Of a stretch of 64,000 nt of DNA, positions 18,777 through 28,033 are shown in pieces. The stretch's first letter is position 1. Each line of letters begins with the position of its first letter. The notes below the pieces were generated by a model. That model had not been told where the DNA came from. It ran no database searches and saw only the letters and a list, made by a program, of their open reading frames with translations. Origin of the DNA: an uncultured Gammaproteobacteria bacterium (GTDB taxonomy: Bacteria > Pseudomonadota > Gammaproteobacteria > UBA6429 > Thiohalophilaceae); NCBI GenBank assembly GCA_913064945.1, contig CAJYAN010000009.1:62001-126000 (forward strand), read 5' to 3'. Made by a program: the position numbers and the translations under genes.

Positions 18777-19332
18777 CGTGTAGCGGTCCCTGCCAGCTCA
18801 CTTTGCCTTCCTGATCGGCCATGACCTTAAAACGGACACCGTCAGGATCGTGCTTTGACTTTATATATATGGTGAAGGGTTGTACCTCACCACTGGAGAG
18901 AAAATAGATTCGCACCGCCCTGTCGTCACGCATTGTGCTATTACTATCGCTGGATTTTTTCTGTTTGGGCGTATAGGCGTAGGCTTCCAGCTCCAGCTCC
19001 ATCACCAGTCCACTTTGCAAAGAATGCTGATTCAGGGTGTGCTCATCGGCCAGCGGCTCCCACGTCTTTTCGCCGAGGCGCTGAAAGCTATAACGATTAT
19101 TATCCTCGATGACCAGTGAGAGTTCCTCTGACATCAGCACCGCTTCGTCGCGCGCCAGTTTGACGACGGCCACCAGGCGGCGGGCCTCGTTTTCCATTTG
19201 TTTTTCCTGGCCACCATCACCAATACTACTGACCACCACGGTTAACATCAGGCCCACCAGCGCCACCACCACCATGAGTTCCAGTAGCGTAAAACCCGTC
19301 GTGTGCTGTTGCCCTGCTGGAGGCCTCACCAC
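18763..19332 (-). CDS. gspH: Type II secretion minor pseudopilin GspH
   Basis: A 189-residue pseudopilin: leader ending HTTG, then FTLLELMVVVALVGLMLTVVV with Glu5. The globular beta domain includes ARRLVAVVKLARDEAVLMSEELSLVIEDN, the usual GspH/FimT pattern. It starts with one of two tandem GTG codons (19332 or 19329) and has no strong ribosome-binding site, so translation may be coupled to gspG. It is slightly longer than common GspH because of a charged insert (KQKKSSDSNSTMRDD). Confidence 0.87.
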   Translation of the reverse strand: MVRPPAGQQHTTGFTLLELMVVVALVGLMLTVVVSSIGDGGQEKQMENEARRLVAVVKLARDEAVLMSEELSLVIEDNNRYSFQRLGEKTWEPLADEHTLNQHSLQSGLVMELELEAYAYTPKQKKSSDSNSTMRDDRAVRIYFLSSGEVQPFTIYIKSKHDPDGVRFKVMADQEGKVSWQGPLHDGAS

Positions 19333-19347
19333 GGCAGATAAAACAAA

Positions 19348-19779
19348 TTATTTATCAAGATTCCAGCTGCCAATATCATCATCACTAGGAATTTGATCCG
19401 GTCCCAGGGAATAGACATCGATGGCACCATGGGTACCCGGCTTTAGATATTGATAGGCATTGCCCCAGGGATCCTTTGGTAGCTTTTTAATATAGCCGCC
19501 TTCCTTATAGCGTTTGGGTTCCGGTGAGCCGGAGGGTTTTTTGACCAGGGCTTCGAGTCCCTGATCCACAGACGGATAGGTAAAATTATCCAGACGATAC
19601 AGGTCCAGGGAATTCTCCAGCGAATTGATGTCCTGCTTGGCCTTGGTGATGCGGGCCTCTTCATCACGACCAATCAGGTTGGGCACTACCATGGCGGCCA
19701 GTAAACCCAGAATTGCAACCACCACCATGACCTCGATCAGGGTGAAACCGCTTTGTACTCGAAACTGTCTTTTCATCAT
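19348..19779 (-). CDS. gspG: Type II secretion major pseudopilin GspG
   Basis: Major subunit of the pseudopilus. The 143-residue product has leader MMKRQFRVQSG and FTLIEVMVVVAILGLLAAMVVP with Glu5. The C-terminal domain shows the GspG signature: YRLDNFTYPSVDQGLEALV, KLPKDPWGNAYQYLKPG, and an Asp-rich calcium loop at the end (SLGPDQIPSDDDIGSW). Length is normal. It is 70 bp after gspF. Confidence 0.95.
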   Translation of the reverse strand: MMKRQFRVQSGFTLIEVMVVVAILGLLAAMVVPNLIGRDEEARITKAKQDINSLENSLDLYRLDNFTYPSVDQGLEALVKKPSGSPEPKRYKEGGYIKKLPKDPWGNAYQYLKPGTHGAIDVYSLGPDQIPSDDDIGSWNLDK

Positions 19780-19849
19780 ATATATGCCGTCCTGCTCAAT
19801 CTATTCAGTCGATATATTACCAAACACCCTGTTGCATTTATGTGGCGAG

Positions 19850-21064
19850 TTAAGCAATTAACTTGTTCATATCAAAAATCGGCTGCATGATGGCCATCAC
19901 GATCATCAACACCACGACGCCCATCGCCACTAACAATAAGGGCTCCAGCAGCCCCATCAGCATATTGATGCGCGTCTTCATTTCCCGTTCCTGATTAATC
20001 GCCGCGCGGTCCAGCATTTCATCCAGATTACCGCCACTTTCACCACTGGCTATCAGGTTCACAACCATGGGGGGGAAGTAGCCTTCCTGCTCCAGCGATT
20101 TTGCCAGAGAAGCCCCTTCGCGCACGCGCACCGCTACCGTCTCGACCGCACTACGCATCGGTAGATTGTTAATAACCTGACCGGCAATACGCAGCGAGTC
20201 CAGCACCGGCACACCACTGGCGGCGAGAATGCTGAGAGTACGGGTAAAGCGTGCCGTATTGTTACCCTTGATCAACGGACCCAGTAGCGGCAGGCGTAAT
20301 AACCAGCGATGCACGAAACGTTTGACCGGCATTTTTTTATACAGAATTGAAAACGTCACCAGACAAATAATGACCAGCATGATGATGCCCAGGTAATAAT
20401 CACGCACAAAATCACTCAGGCCAATAAGCATGCGTGTCAGCAGGGGCAATGCCTGATCTTTATTTTCAAACACCTGGACCACTTTGGGCACAACATAGGC
20501 CAGCAAAAATGACACAATCGACAGCGCCATAATGGTCAGAATTATGGGATAGAGTAGCGCCTGCATCAGGCTCTGCTGTAATTCCTGGCGCGTCTCGGTG
20601 TAATCCGCCAGGCGTTCCAGTACCACATCCAGGTGGCCGGACTGCTCACCGGCGGCAACGGTGGTGCGATAGATTTCCGGAAACACGTGCGGGAAGGCCG
20701 CCAGGCCTTCGGCCAGGGAGTGTCCTTCCACGACACGATTACGTACTCCCAACAGTAGACGTTTAATTCGCGGCTTGTCCGTTTGCTTGGCGACCGTGGC
20801 CGTGGCCTCCGCCAGCGGCAGGCCGGAGCGGGATAAGGTGGCCAATTGTCGGGTTAACAGCGCCAGGTCGGTGGCACTAATGCCACGCTGATAACGAAAA
20901 CCATGACTGCGCGCCGTTTCCTTTTGCGCCACTTCATCGACGCTAAGGGGGAAGAGTTGCTGTTCCCTCAGCAGTTGGCGAATTTGTCGTGGCGAATCAC
21001 CTTCGAGGACACCTTTTTTTTCCCGACCGGCGTTATCCAGGGCAACATATTCAAAGGCCCCCAT
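19850..21064 (-). CDS. gspF: Type II secretion inner-membrane platform protein GspF
   Basis: Polytopic platform protein, 404 residues, homologous to PilC. Two T2SSF cytoplasmic domains (about 65-190 and 270-395) alternate with three membrane helices. Visible motifs are LTRQLATLSRSGLPLAEA, ILAASGVPVLDSL and LIASGESGGNLDEMLDRAA. It starts two bases after the gspE stop, consistent with the two partners being made together. Confidence 0.94.
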   Translation of the reverse strand: MGAFEYVALDNAGREKKGVLEGDSPRQIRQLLREQQLFPLSVDEVAQKETARSHGFRYQRGISATDLALLTRQLATLSRSGLPLAEATATVAKQTDKPRIKRLLLGVRNRVVEGHSLAEGLAAFPHVFPEIYRTTVAAGEQSGHLDVVLERLADYTETRQELQQSLMQALLYPIILTIMALSIVSFLLAYVVPKVVQVFENKDQALPLLTRMLIGLSDFVRDYYLGIIMLVIICLVTFSILYKKMPVKRFVHRWLLRLPLLGPLIKGNNTARFTRTLSILAASGVPVLDSLRIAGQVINNLPMRSAVETVAVRVREGASLAKSLEQEGYFPPMVVNLIASGESGGNLDEMLDRAAINQEREMKTRINMLMGLLEPLLLVAMGVVVLMIVMAIMQPIFDMNKLIA

Positions 21065-21066
21065 GT

Positions 21067-22614
21067 TCAGTCCTCACGCGTGACGCGTAAGACTTCTTCC
21101 AGCGACGTCTCGCCCTTTAAAATACAGCGCAGGCCATCCTGGCGGATGCTGGGTGTCGACTGGCGGGCGTGGCGCTCCATGTCCTGTTCGCTGGCGCCGT
21201 CATGAATCATCGTGCGCAGGTGATCATCGATTTCGATGAGTTCATAGATACCGAGCCGACCACGATAACCGAGGTGATTACAGTGTTCACAGCCCACGGC
21301 TTCATAAATCACCGGCGGCTTATCCATCGGAAGGTCGAGTACCCGACTCTCTGCCGACGTTGGCGCATCGGTAGGGATTCCCATGGCGGCGCACTCGGCC
21401 GCATCCGGTGTATGGGGACGTTTACAGCGATTACAAAGTACACGCACCAGGCGCTGTGCCAGGACGCCGATTAAGCTGGAAGACAGTAAAAACGGTTCAA
21501 CCCCCATATCGCGTAGACGTGTAATCGCGCCAATCGCGGTATTGGTATGCAACGTGGAAAATACCAGGTGTCCGGTCAAGCTGGCCTGTACCGCGATCTG
21601 CACGGTTTCCAGATCACGAATTTCACCCACCATGACAACGTCCGGGTCCTGACGCAAAATGGCGCGCAGACCACGGGCAAAGGTCATATCGACTTTGGTA
21701 TTCACCTGGGTCTGACCAATGCCATCAATGTAATATTCAATCGGGTCTTCGACCGTCATGATATTACGCTTGCTGTCGTTTAAACGACCCAGACCCGCAT
21801 AGAGTGTCGTGGTCTTACCCGAACCGGTCGGACCGGTAACCAGAATAATACCGTGCGGTTTTTTTAGCAGGCGGTCCATGGTGAACTGGGTTTCCAGCGC
21901 CATCCCCAACTGATTGAGATCCAGACGCCCCGCCTGTTTGTCGAGCAGACGCAATACCACGCGTTCACCATGACCTGATGGCAGTGTCGAGACGCGCACG
22001 TCCACGGCGCGACCGGCGATGCGTAATGAGATTCGGCCATCCTGTGGCAGGCGTTTTTCGGCAATATCCAGTTTGGCCATAACCTTGATACGCGACACAA
22101 TCAACGGCGCTAACTGTCGAGGTGGTTGCAACACCTCGCGCAGCACACCATCCACGCGCAGGCGTATGACCAGTCGGTTCTCGAACGGCTCAATGTGAAT
22201 GTCCGAGGCATTCTCCTTGACCGCCTGGGTCAACAGGGCATTAATAAGACGAATAATCGGTGCATCGTCTTCCGTTTCCAGCAGGTCTTCGGGTTCGGCG
22301 AGCTCTTCGGCAATACTATTCAGATCAAACTCATCACCAAAACCTTCCATGGCCTGCATCGTTTGATCGGACTGATTTTCATACATGGACTGCAGGAGAC
22401 GATCAAACTCGTCATTGGAAACAGCTTCCAGGGTCAACGGCAGCGCAAAGTAACGCCGCAGTTCATTCAGGGCTGAGAGCGCCACGCCCGGCTTATGGAC
22501 GACGTGCGCCGCCTGCCCATCTAATTTTGTAAGTAGTACGCCATGGCGGCGCGCAAAGGCAAAGGACAACGATGTCCTGCTCAGTGGTTTATCTGTCTCA
22601 GCAACGACGGACAT
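21067..22614 (-). CDS. gspE: Type II secretion ATPase GspE
   Basis: Hexameric cytoplasmic ATPase that powers pseudopilus growth. The product is 515 residues from the ATG at 22614; the frame continues upstream to a GTG at 22650, but that would overlap gspD by 32 bases, whereas the ATG sits just after the gspD stop with GAGTGAG before it. Features are the N1E domain, the ASDIHIEP box, Walker [11 protein letters not shown], the Asp box, Walker [19 protein letters not shown], His box [12 protein letters not shown], and a four-cysteine zinc site (CNRC...CEHC). Confidence 0.94.
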   Translation of the reverse strand: MSVVAETDKPLSRTSLSFAFARRHGVLLTKLDGQAAHVVHKPGVALSALNELRRYFALPLTLEAVSNDEFDRLLQSMYENQSDQTMQAMEGFGDEFDLNSIAEELAEPEDLLETEDDAPIIRLINALLTQAVKENASDIHIEPFENRLVIRLRVDGVLREVLQPPRQLAPLIVSRIKVMAKLDIAEKRLPQDGRISLRIAGRAVDVRVSTLPSGHGERVVLRLLDKQAGRLDLNQLGMALETQFTMDRLLKKPHGIILVTGPTGSGKTTTLYAGLGRLNDSKRNIMTVEDPIEYYIDGIGQTQVNTKVDMTFARGLRAILRQDPDVVMVGEIRDLETVQIAVQASLTGHLVFSTLHTNTAIGAITRLRDMGVEPFLLSSSLIGVLAQRLVRVLCNRCKRPHTPDAAECAAMGIPTDAPTSAESRVLDLPMDKPPVIYEAVGCEHCNHLGYRGRLGIYELIEIDDHLRTMIHDGASEQDMERHARQSTPSIRQDGLRCILKGETSLEEVLRVTRED

Positions 22615-22618
22615 ATCA

Positions 22619-24658
22619 TCACTCACTCGGCGGCGCTTCAACTTCGGCACCAGGATGGCGGTTGCCGGGGGTGACTAAAGGTGCTTTTGAAATGTCACTT
22701 GCCTTCTGCACCGCTGGCATCTTTGGCAGGCTAGACTGCACTTCTTCATACGGGGGTGGTAGTTTCAACCAGTCTTTCATTTCCTGTAAAACCGGGACTT
22801 CCTTATTGTTCATCAGTCCCAGACCTTCCTCACGTTGCTTGAGTTGCTCGGCGCGTAGATAACTGTACTTATCGTTCGTGATGGCGCCGCTCATAATGTC
22901 ATCCTTGAGAATTACCGGATGTAAAAAGACCATTAAGTTTGTTTTTACCTTGCTGACTTTTTTGTATTTGAACAGCCAGCCTAAAATCGGGATATCACCC
23001 AGACCAGGGACGCGTTGTTCACTCTCGATCAGGTCGTCCTTAATCAATCCCCCCAGGACCACGACCTGACCATCATTAACCGTCACCTTGGTCTTGATCG
23101 AACGCTTGTTGGTAATCAGGTCAACCCCGACCGTACTGGGTGCCAGACTGGAGACTTCCTGCTGCACATCCAGTTTGATGGCATTACCTTCGTTAATCTG
23201 AGGTTTGATCTTCAGGGTCAAGCCCACATCCTGACGCTGTACTGTGCTAAACGGATTCGATGGTGTTGAGCCTGAACCGGTACTGGTGTATTGCCCGGTT
23301 AAAAACGGCACGTTCTGACCCACCACAATCTCGGCCTCTTCATTGTCCATGGTCACCAACGATGGCGTGGAAAGCACATTGGTTGACGCATCGGCCGCCA
23401 GGGCGCGAATTAAGGCACCAATTCGTAAAATGCCATTGGTCGTTTGACCAACACCCAGTGACAGGCCATCGCCCACTGAGGGAGGGGATGACAGCAGGCC
23501 CTGGATATCAGCCCCCTGATTAAAAGAGATGATCCCCGCCGGTCCACCATTTGCCCCCGCGCCCCCCCACTGCACACCAAGTTCACGTGAGGCATTGGTC
23601 GAGACCTCAGCAATCACGGCCTCAACGAGCACCTGTGCACGGCGGACATCCAGTTTCTGGATCACGGTCCGCAGGGAACGAAATACTTCCGGTGGAGCTG
23701 TGATAACGAGGGCGTTGGTATTTTCGTCGGCCTGAATATTAATTTTATCCTGCCGGGCATTTGCGCCCTGGCCCGAGGCCTTGCTCACCGTTTGACTGAC
23801 ACTTGTCAGTACCTTTGCCAGGTCCTTGGCAACCGCGTGTCGCAGGTAGACCACCTGGGTATCGCCGCTATCATCCATCGGTGTGTCCAGATGGGAAATC
23901 AATGCCCGGATGCGTAGACGCGCCGACTTGTCGCCGCTGAGTAAGATACTGTTGGTGCGGTCATCGGCCACCAACTGTAGTTTTTTACTGGGTGCCTTGG
24001 GGTCGGCCTTGTCCAGTTGCGTAATAATGCGAACAATCTCTGAGGCCGAGGCATGCTCCAGTGCAATCACTTCAATTTCGTCGGTCGCTGACAAATCAAT
24101 ACGGTGAATAATCTCTACCAGGCGCTGAATATTGGCCGCGCTATCGGAGACGATCAGCACATTCGATGAAGGATACGCCGCCAGATGACCACGCTGAGGT
24201 ACCAGGGGACGTAGAATCGGCACCAGCTGTGCAGCGTCAACGTGTTTGATTTCGATCACGCGGGTGACAAATTCATCCCCCCGCCCCGGATGTCGGATAC
24301 TGGCCATATCAACAGCATCCTGTTTGGCATTGACCTCCGGCACAATCTTGGAGACCTGCGGCCCGGGAATCAGGGCATAGCCGTGTATCTTGAGAATGGA
24401 TAAAAAGACCTGAAAGACTTCATCCGGTGACATGCCATGATTCGATATTACCGTCACCTTGCCCTTGACGCGGGGGTCAACCACAAAATTACGCCCCGTC
24501 ATTTGCGAGACGGCGGCGATCACCGCGGAGATATCGGTTTCATTAAAATTCAGCGTCAGACTTTCTTTCGCCGGTGCGGCGGCACTATTACTGCCCGCCA
24601 TCAACAGACACAGCAAAACACCCCAGAGACTTATGACCTGCAACAACCTATTCCGCAT
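22619..24658 (-). CDS. gspD: Type II secretion secretin GspD
   Basis: Outer-membrane channel, 679 residues. It has a Sec signal peptide (residues 1-28, ending NSAAA), the N0 domain ([20 protein letters not shown]), three N domains, and the C-terminal secretin domain with [49 protein letters not shown] and [18 protein letters not shown]-terminal S-domain-like tail is present, suggesting that a pilotin may assist, but no pilotin gene is in the window. Twenty-four bases separate it from gspC. Confidence 0.95.
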   Translation of the reverse strand: MRNRLLQVISLWGVLLCLLMAGSNSAAAPAKESLTLNFNETDISAVIAAVSQMTGRNFVVDPRVKGKVTVISNHGMSPDEVFQVFLSILKIHGYALIPGPQVSKIVPEVNAKQDAVDMASIRHPGRGDEFVTRVIEIKHVDAAQLVPILRPLVPQRGHLAAYPSSNVLIVSDSAANIQRLVEIIHRIDLSATDEIEVIALEHASASEIVRIITQLDKADPKAPSKKLQLVADDRTNSILLSGDKSARLRIRALISHLDTPMDDSGDTQVVYLRHAVAKDLAKVLTSVSQTVSKASGQGANARQDKINIQADENTNALVITAPPEVFRSLRTVIQKLDVRRAQVLVEAVIAEVSTNASRELGVQWGGAGANGGPAGIISFNQGADIQGLLSSPPSVGDGLSLGVGQTTNGILRIGALIRALAADASTNVLSTPSLVTMDNEEAEIVVGQNVPFLTGQYTSTGSGSTPSNPFSTVQRQDVGLTLKIKPQINEGNAIKLDVQQEVSSLAPSTVGVDLITNKRSIKTKVTVNDGQVVVLGGLIKDDLIESEQRVPGLGDIPILGWLFKYKKVSKVKTNLMVFLHPVILKDDIMSGAITNDKYSYLRAEQLKQREEGLGLMNNKEVPVLQEMKDWLKLPPPYEEVQSSLPKMPAVQKASDISKAPLVTPGNRHPGAEVEAPPSE

Positions 24659-24682
24659 TATTAAAAACCTTCTGCCCTATCA

Positions 24683-25597
24683 TCACATTGTAATATCAAT
24701 GGTTTCAGTCTGTCCCTTGCGCTTGATGGTCAAACTAACATTTTCCATGGTCGTAATTTGCGACATAACGTCATACAGGACACTGGGGTCCGACAGGGCC
24801 ATGCCGTTAATCTCGACAATCACATCATCCGGTTTCAATCCCAACGACTGCATGAGTCGTTTATCCTTGTGCGCAAAACGATAACCCTGAATCTTACCAC
24901 CTTCGAGTACCGGCTCGATGCGAACGTCCTTCCAGATCGACTGAGGTGAATGAATCAGTGTCTCACGTAATTGTTTCACTTTATCACTGGCTTTAATCTC
25001 GATAACCCGGGAGCTGGCATCGGGTAAGGTAGTATTCAAACCCAGCGCCGAAGGTGCTACGGGACTCGTATTAAAGGCAGCGATCTCACGGGGTAACTTT
25101 AGCGTCTCCAGCCGACCCTCTCGCTTTAGGATCACGCGATCCGTATAGATCGCATGCAGACGCGCCCCCCCCGGTACCGCATCCCCCATGCGATAATATT
25201 TTTGCCTGCCCCCCGCGTCAGAGATGATGGCCATAGCCAGCCTGGCGTCATCCGAGGCAAAGACGCCATGGAGGGTAAGCTTTAAGCGGGTCACCGGGGC
25301 GCTTATCGGACCATTGCTGGCGGTGGCCGCCAGGCTGCCGAATAAATGGGCATTGACGACCCCATCAAGCTTGGTTTCAGGAGCCGGCATCGACGGCGAG
25401 TCTACAGGTAGCCCGCCAATCGTGTTGCTCGACGTTGTGCTGCCGAATAACTGCCAGGTCGTTTGAGCCGCAAGCTGGGCCAGGATGACCGTCATCAGCA
25501 GCATCAGGGCAAACGGAACTCGATGCCACGCCGACAGCAGCCACGGTTGCCGACGTAATTTGTTCTGCCAGTTTTGTATTGAAAAAGCCTGTTCCAT
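24683..25597 (-). CDS. gspC: Type II secretion protein GspC
   Basis: First gene of the operon. GspC links the inner-membrane platform to the secretin. The start taken is ATG at 25597 (304 residues, MEQAFSIQNWQNKLR); a TTG 12 codons upstream is in frame but unlikely. A membrane helix lies at about 28-48 (FALMLLMTVILAQLAAQTTW), then the HR domain (LKLTLHGVFASDDARLAMAII) that binds GspD N0, and a C-terminal PDZ domain (GLKPDDVIVEINGMALSDPS). Operon order C-D-E-F-G-H-I-J-K-L-M-N is canonical. Confidence 0.92.
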   Translation of the reverse strand: MEQAFSIQNWQNKLRRQPWLLSAWHRVPFALMLLMTVILAQLAAQTTWQLFGSTTSSNTIGGLPVDSPSMPAPETKLDGVVNAHLFGSLAATASNGPISAPVTRLKLTLHGVFASDDARLAMAIISDAGGRQKYYRMGDAVPGGARLHAIYTDRVILKREGRLETLKLPREIAAFNTSPVAPSALGLNTTLPDASSRVIEIKASDKVKQLRETLIHSPQSIWKDVRIEPVLEGGKIQGYRFAHKDKRLMQSLGLKPDDVIVEINGMALSDPSVLYDVMSQITTMENVSLTIKRKGQTETIDITM

Positions 25598-25676
25598 GAC
25601 CGCCGGTATTTCCTTGAAATAATAAATGCCCAACGTGCCATCCCTGATAACGATGACAGTGGTAAATGGGATACAT

Positions 25677-25705
25677 ATATAACCCCAAATATGTTATAGA
25701 TTCAA
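25677..25705 (-). promoter_or_regulatory. Candidate sigma-70 promoter for gspC operon
   Basis: On the minus strand TTGAAT (complement of 25700-25705) is followed after 17 bases by TTATAT (complement of 25677-25682), about 80 bases before the gspC ATG. The -35 matches four of six consensus positions and the -10 three of six. The flanking DNA is strongly AT-rich. This is a by-eye match only. Confidence 0.35.
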
Positions 25706-25763
25706 TCAGTTATTAGATATTATTAAATTAGAATACTAGAATTTAGATATATTGAGTCGAACT

Positions 25764-25788
25764 GACAAATTTTGTCACTTTTTGACAC
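25764..25788. promoter_or_regulatory. Candidate PilR operators in the pilA/gspC divergent region
   Basis: A perfect palindrome GACAAATTTTGTC (25764-25776, central T) is followed eight bases later by TGACAC (25783-25788). PilR of Pseudomonas binds clusters of TGTC/GACA half-sites upstream of the pilA sigma-54 promoter. The cluster lies about 120-145 bases upstream of the predicted -24 element and about 60 bases upstream of the candidate gspC -35, so either gene could be affected. Confidence 0.45.
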
Positions 25789-25908
25789 AAAATGCCAAAG
25801 TCCGACGCTATCTGCAAGCCCGGCCCCACCGCAACCGATAACACTGTAGCGCATCTATGCAGTTGTTTTTATTACAGTTACAGAGCTCACGCAACGAAAA
25901 ATCAACAT

Positions 25909-25925
25909 TTGGCACAGCTACTGCA
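25909..25925 (+). promoter_or_regulatory. Sigma-54 promoter of pilA
   Basis: TTGGCACAGCTACTGCA has the GG and GC doublets separated by exactly ten bases and matches the -24 consensus TTGGCAC fully and the -12 as CTGCA. It lies about 147 bp before the pilA ATG, giving a 5' leader near 135 bases. A sigma-54 activator gene, pilR, is in the same locus. The rest of the 25598-26071 gap is AT-rich DNA without a supported gene. Confidence 0.75.
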
Positions 25926-26071
25926 GCAGAGAAACAAACAAATGTTTAGTTTTGACGGACACCTGCCGATAGCATGAATAATCCAGCGCGCAGGGAAAGG
26001 CCACGGCAGGCACCAGGGACAGAGCGACATTTTACAGGATTAATATTCATTCATTTTTAGGAGTATGTAAC

Positions 26072-26530
26072 ATGAGACTTCCAGAACTTAAAATCTCAAA
26101 CAGCAAGGGTTTCACCCTTATCGAACTGATGATCGTTGTGGCGATTATCGGTATTTTGGCTGCCATCGCGATTCCGGCTTATAACGGCTATATCAAGAAT
26201 GCGCGCATGCAGAAGGTCACTGACCATGTGGATACTGCCCGCCGCTGGATTACTGCCGGTTTCGCTTCTGATTCCAGCCGTGTCTCCATGGGCTTGTCGT
26301 CCAATATGCCGACAACAGGAGCAAATATTGCAACAGCGCTTAACTCAAAAGGTGCCAAGGCACCTGAAGGTGGTGTTGCCCCTTACTCAGATACCGCAGA
26401 TGATGCCCACGGCGTAGTTAGAATTACTGCAACACTGGCTGGTGGCTCATGGGCGAGCGGTGACTATGCTACTATTTATACCCCAAAATACCTGGAACTA
26501 ACTGCTAGCAGCATGCAAGTAACCTACTAA
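26072..26530 (+). CDS. pilA: Major type IV pilin PilA
   Basis: Major subunit of the type IV pilus. The 152-residue prepilin has leader [13 protein letters not shown], then [28 protein letters not shown], with Phe1 and Glu5 for PilD cleavage and methylation. AGGAG eight bases before the ATG supports the start. Unusually, the protein contains no cysteine, so the C-terminal disulfide loop that closes the D-region of most PilA proteins is absent. It is Ala/Ser/Thr-rich, which would offer O-glycosylation sites. It stands alone upstream of a strong terminator. Confidence 0.92.
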   Translation: MRLPELKISNSKGFTLIELMIVVAIIGILAAIAIPAYNGYIKNARMQKVTDHVDTARRWITAGFASDSSRVSMGLSSNMPTTGANIATALNSKGAKAPEGGVAPYSDTADDAHGVVRITATLAGGSWASGDYATIYTPKYLELTASSMQVTY

Positions 26531-26542
26531 AGTTATAGAATT

Positions 26543-26571
26543 AAAGGCTCCTCACACGAGGGGCCTTTTTT
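26543..26571 (+). terminator. Rho-independent terminator of pilA
   Basis: AAAGGCTCCTC pairs with GAGGGGCCTTT (one T-G pair) around a four-base ACAC loop and runs into six T residues, twelve bases after the pilA stop codon. It would separate the abundant pilA message from the second pilin gene. Confidence 0.85.
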
Positions 26572-26610
26572 ACTTTCAGTTCAAGTGAATTATTCTAAAG
26601 AAGTAATGTC

Positions 26611-27027
26611 ATGATGAAGAACAGAACCGGTGGATTTACCCTGATTGAAATCCTGATTGCGATGGCAATTCTGGCTGTCCTAGCGGGTATTGCAATACCG
26701 ATCTACCGTAACTATACCGAGAGCGCCCGTGCGACCGAATGTGCCAACGAAGTGCATGCAATAAAACTTGCTGAAGCAGAGTTTTTTCTGGTCAATAACA
26801 CCTATTTTGATGGTACTGACGCTACCGCTCTAAAGAAAAATAGTTTCGGCGTTTACCTTCCCTCATCTAATGCCACTGCCGGTACTTCTGTATGTACCTA
26901 CAAGGTCACTGCAGGCCCTGCGGGGATTGCCACACAATATGCCATTAATGCCGTACCAAGAACTGGTGGAGCACTTGATGGTACGACACTAAACATGAAT
27001 TCATGTAACTACTCACCCTGTCCATAA
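26611..27027 (+). CDS. Second type IV pilin-like protein, minor pilin
   Basis: A 138-residue prepilin with leader MMKNRTGG and FTLIEILIAMAILAVLAGIAIPIYRNYTESA, i.e. Phe1 and Glu5. Unlike PilA it has four cysteines (TEC in the long helix, SVCTY, NSC and SPC near the end), so one or two disulfides are possible. It begins 40 bp after the pilA terminator, with only a poor ribosome-binding site (AAGAAG). It is closer to PilE-type pilins than to Gsp pseudopilins. It could be a minor pilin, an alternative major pilin, or a tip subunit. Confidence 0.85.
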   Translation: MMKNRTGGFTLIEILIAMAILAVLAGIAIPIYRNYTESARATECANEVHAIKLAEAEFFLVNNTYFDGTDATALKKNSFGVYLPSSNATAGTSVCTYKVTAGPAGIATQYAINAVPRTGGALDGTTLNMNSCNYSPCP

Positions 27028-27058
27028 ATTCTAGCTTTCATTGGTCGCCGTTTAAGAA

Positions 27059-27916
27059 ATGCAGCGTGATTTACTAAACGCAAAACTCAAGGCTTTTTCC
27101 ATTCACGTTGGGATTAGCCTGGCAATCTTTGTACTTCTCCTTTTTTTAATTCTGTTTCAATGGTATCCCCCCCCGTTCTTTAGCACCGATGGCGGCTGGC
27201 AAGGACTGCGACTCATTATTTTTGTCGACCTGGTACTGGGTCCATCTCTCACCTTCATAGTATTTAATCCTCAGAAGCTACGCAGACTTCTCAAAATGGA
27301 CCTGACCATTATCGCTATTTGCCAGATACTGGCATTGTCGTGGGGCATCTGGGCCGTGCATAATGAAAGACCCTATCTAGCTGTGTTTGCCGATGGTGCT
27401 TTTTACACTCTGCCCTATTACCAATTGAAAGAGACGGGGCTTAGCAAAGCCGATATCGCCAAATTTGATATAGGCAAGACGCCAATCAAAATTTACGTGG
27501 ATATCCCTACAGATAAGGCTAAATATTTTGCCCTACTTACCAAATCGGTCAGAACAGAACCGTTTCAGTTTATGGGTGACCTGTACCAGCCATTTGATCA
27601 TCACAGTATTAAAGCCGTCAGCCGCTACAGCATCAACATGCAGGCCTATATCAAGGGTGAAGCAAAATCATGGAACCGTGAATACCAGCACTTTGTCAAT
27701 AATGAACCACGCTTGCGCGATATGCTGTTTCTTAGCCTGCACGGCCGGTATGGGAAATATATTGTTGTGTTTGACAGTAAGACATTAACCTTTCGTAAAG
27801 TACTGGACATCCCGCCACCAGGCATCGATGAAATTATTTGGGGCAAGCAGGAAGCAATGAAGCGTCGAATCCGTACGCAACAACTCAAACACGCGCTGAC
27901 GCGACCCAAAAAATAG
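27059..27916 (+). CDS. tfpZ: TfpZ-like type IV pilin accessory protein
   Basis: A 285-residue membrane protein of the TfpZ/TfpB-type accessory family that sits directly beside pilin genes in Pseudomonas, Acinetobacter and Moraxella. Three membrane helices in the first 105 residues (AFSIHVGISLAIFVLLLFLI; GLRLIIFVDLVLGPSLTFIVF; LTIIAICQILALSWGIWAVH) are followed by a periplasmic-type domain with RPYLAVFADGAFYTL and a basic C terminus. Family members influence pilin assembly or stability; their mechanism is not settled. The gene starts 31 bp after the second pilin, so it is probably in that message. Confidence 0.8.
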   Translation: MQRDLLNAKLKAFSIHVGISLAIFVLLLFLILFQWYPPPFFSTDGGWQGLRLIIFVDLVLGPSLTFIVFNPQKLRRLLKMDLTIIAICQILALSWGIWAVHNERPYLAVFADGAFYTLPYYQLKETGLSKADIAKFDIGKTPIKIYVDIPTDKAKYFALLTKSVRTEPFQFMGDLYQPFDHHSIKAVSRYSINMQAYIKGEAKSWNREYQHFVNNEPRLRDMLFLSLHGRYGKYIVVFDSKTLTFRKVLDIPPPGIDEIIWGKQEAMKRRIRTQQLKHALTRPKK

Positions 27917-28033
27917 GTTACAGTCTACCGTGTAATATGTTTGCCACGCGCCCGAAGAAGACGCTTGTAAGTCAGAGAACATGGCACTACCTGTGCGCGC
28001 ACGATCAGTCCTATTATCTAGCCGGTTAAACGC

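Noticed and set aside
25634-26071. Possible tRNA gene near pilA, as seen in Pseudomonas pilA loci
   Set aside because: No cloverleaf or T-loop consensus found by eye here or elsewhere in the window.
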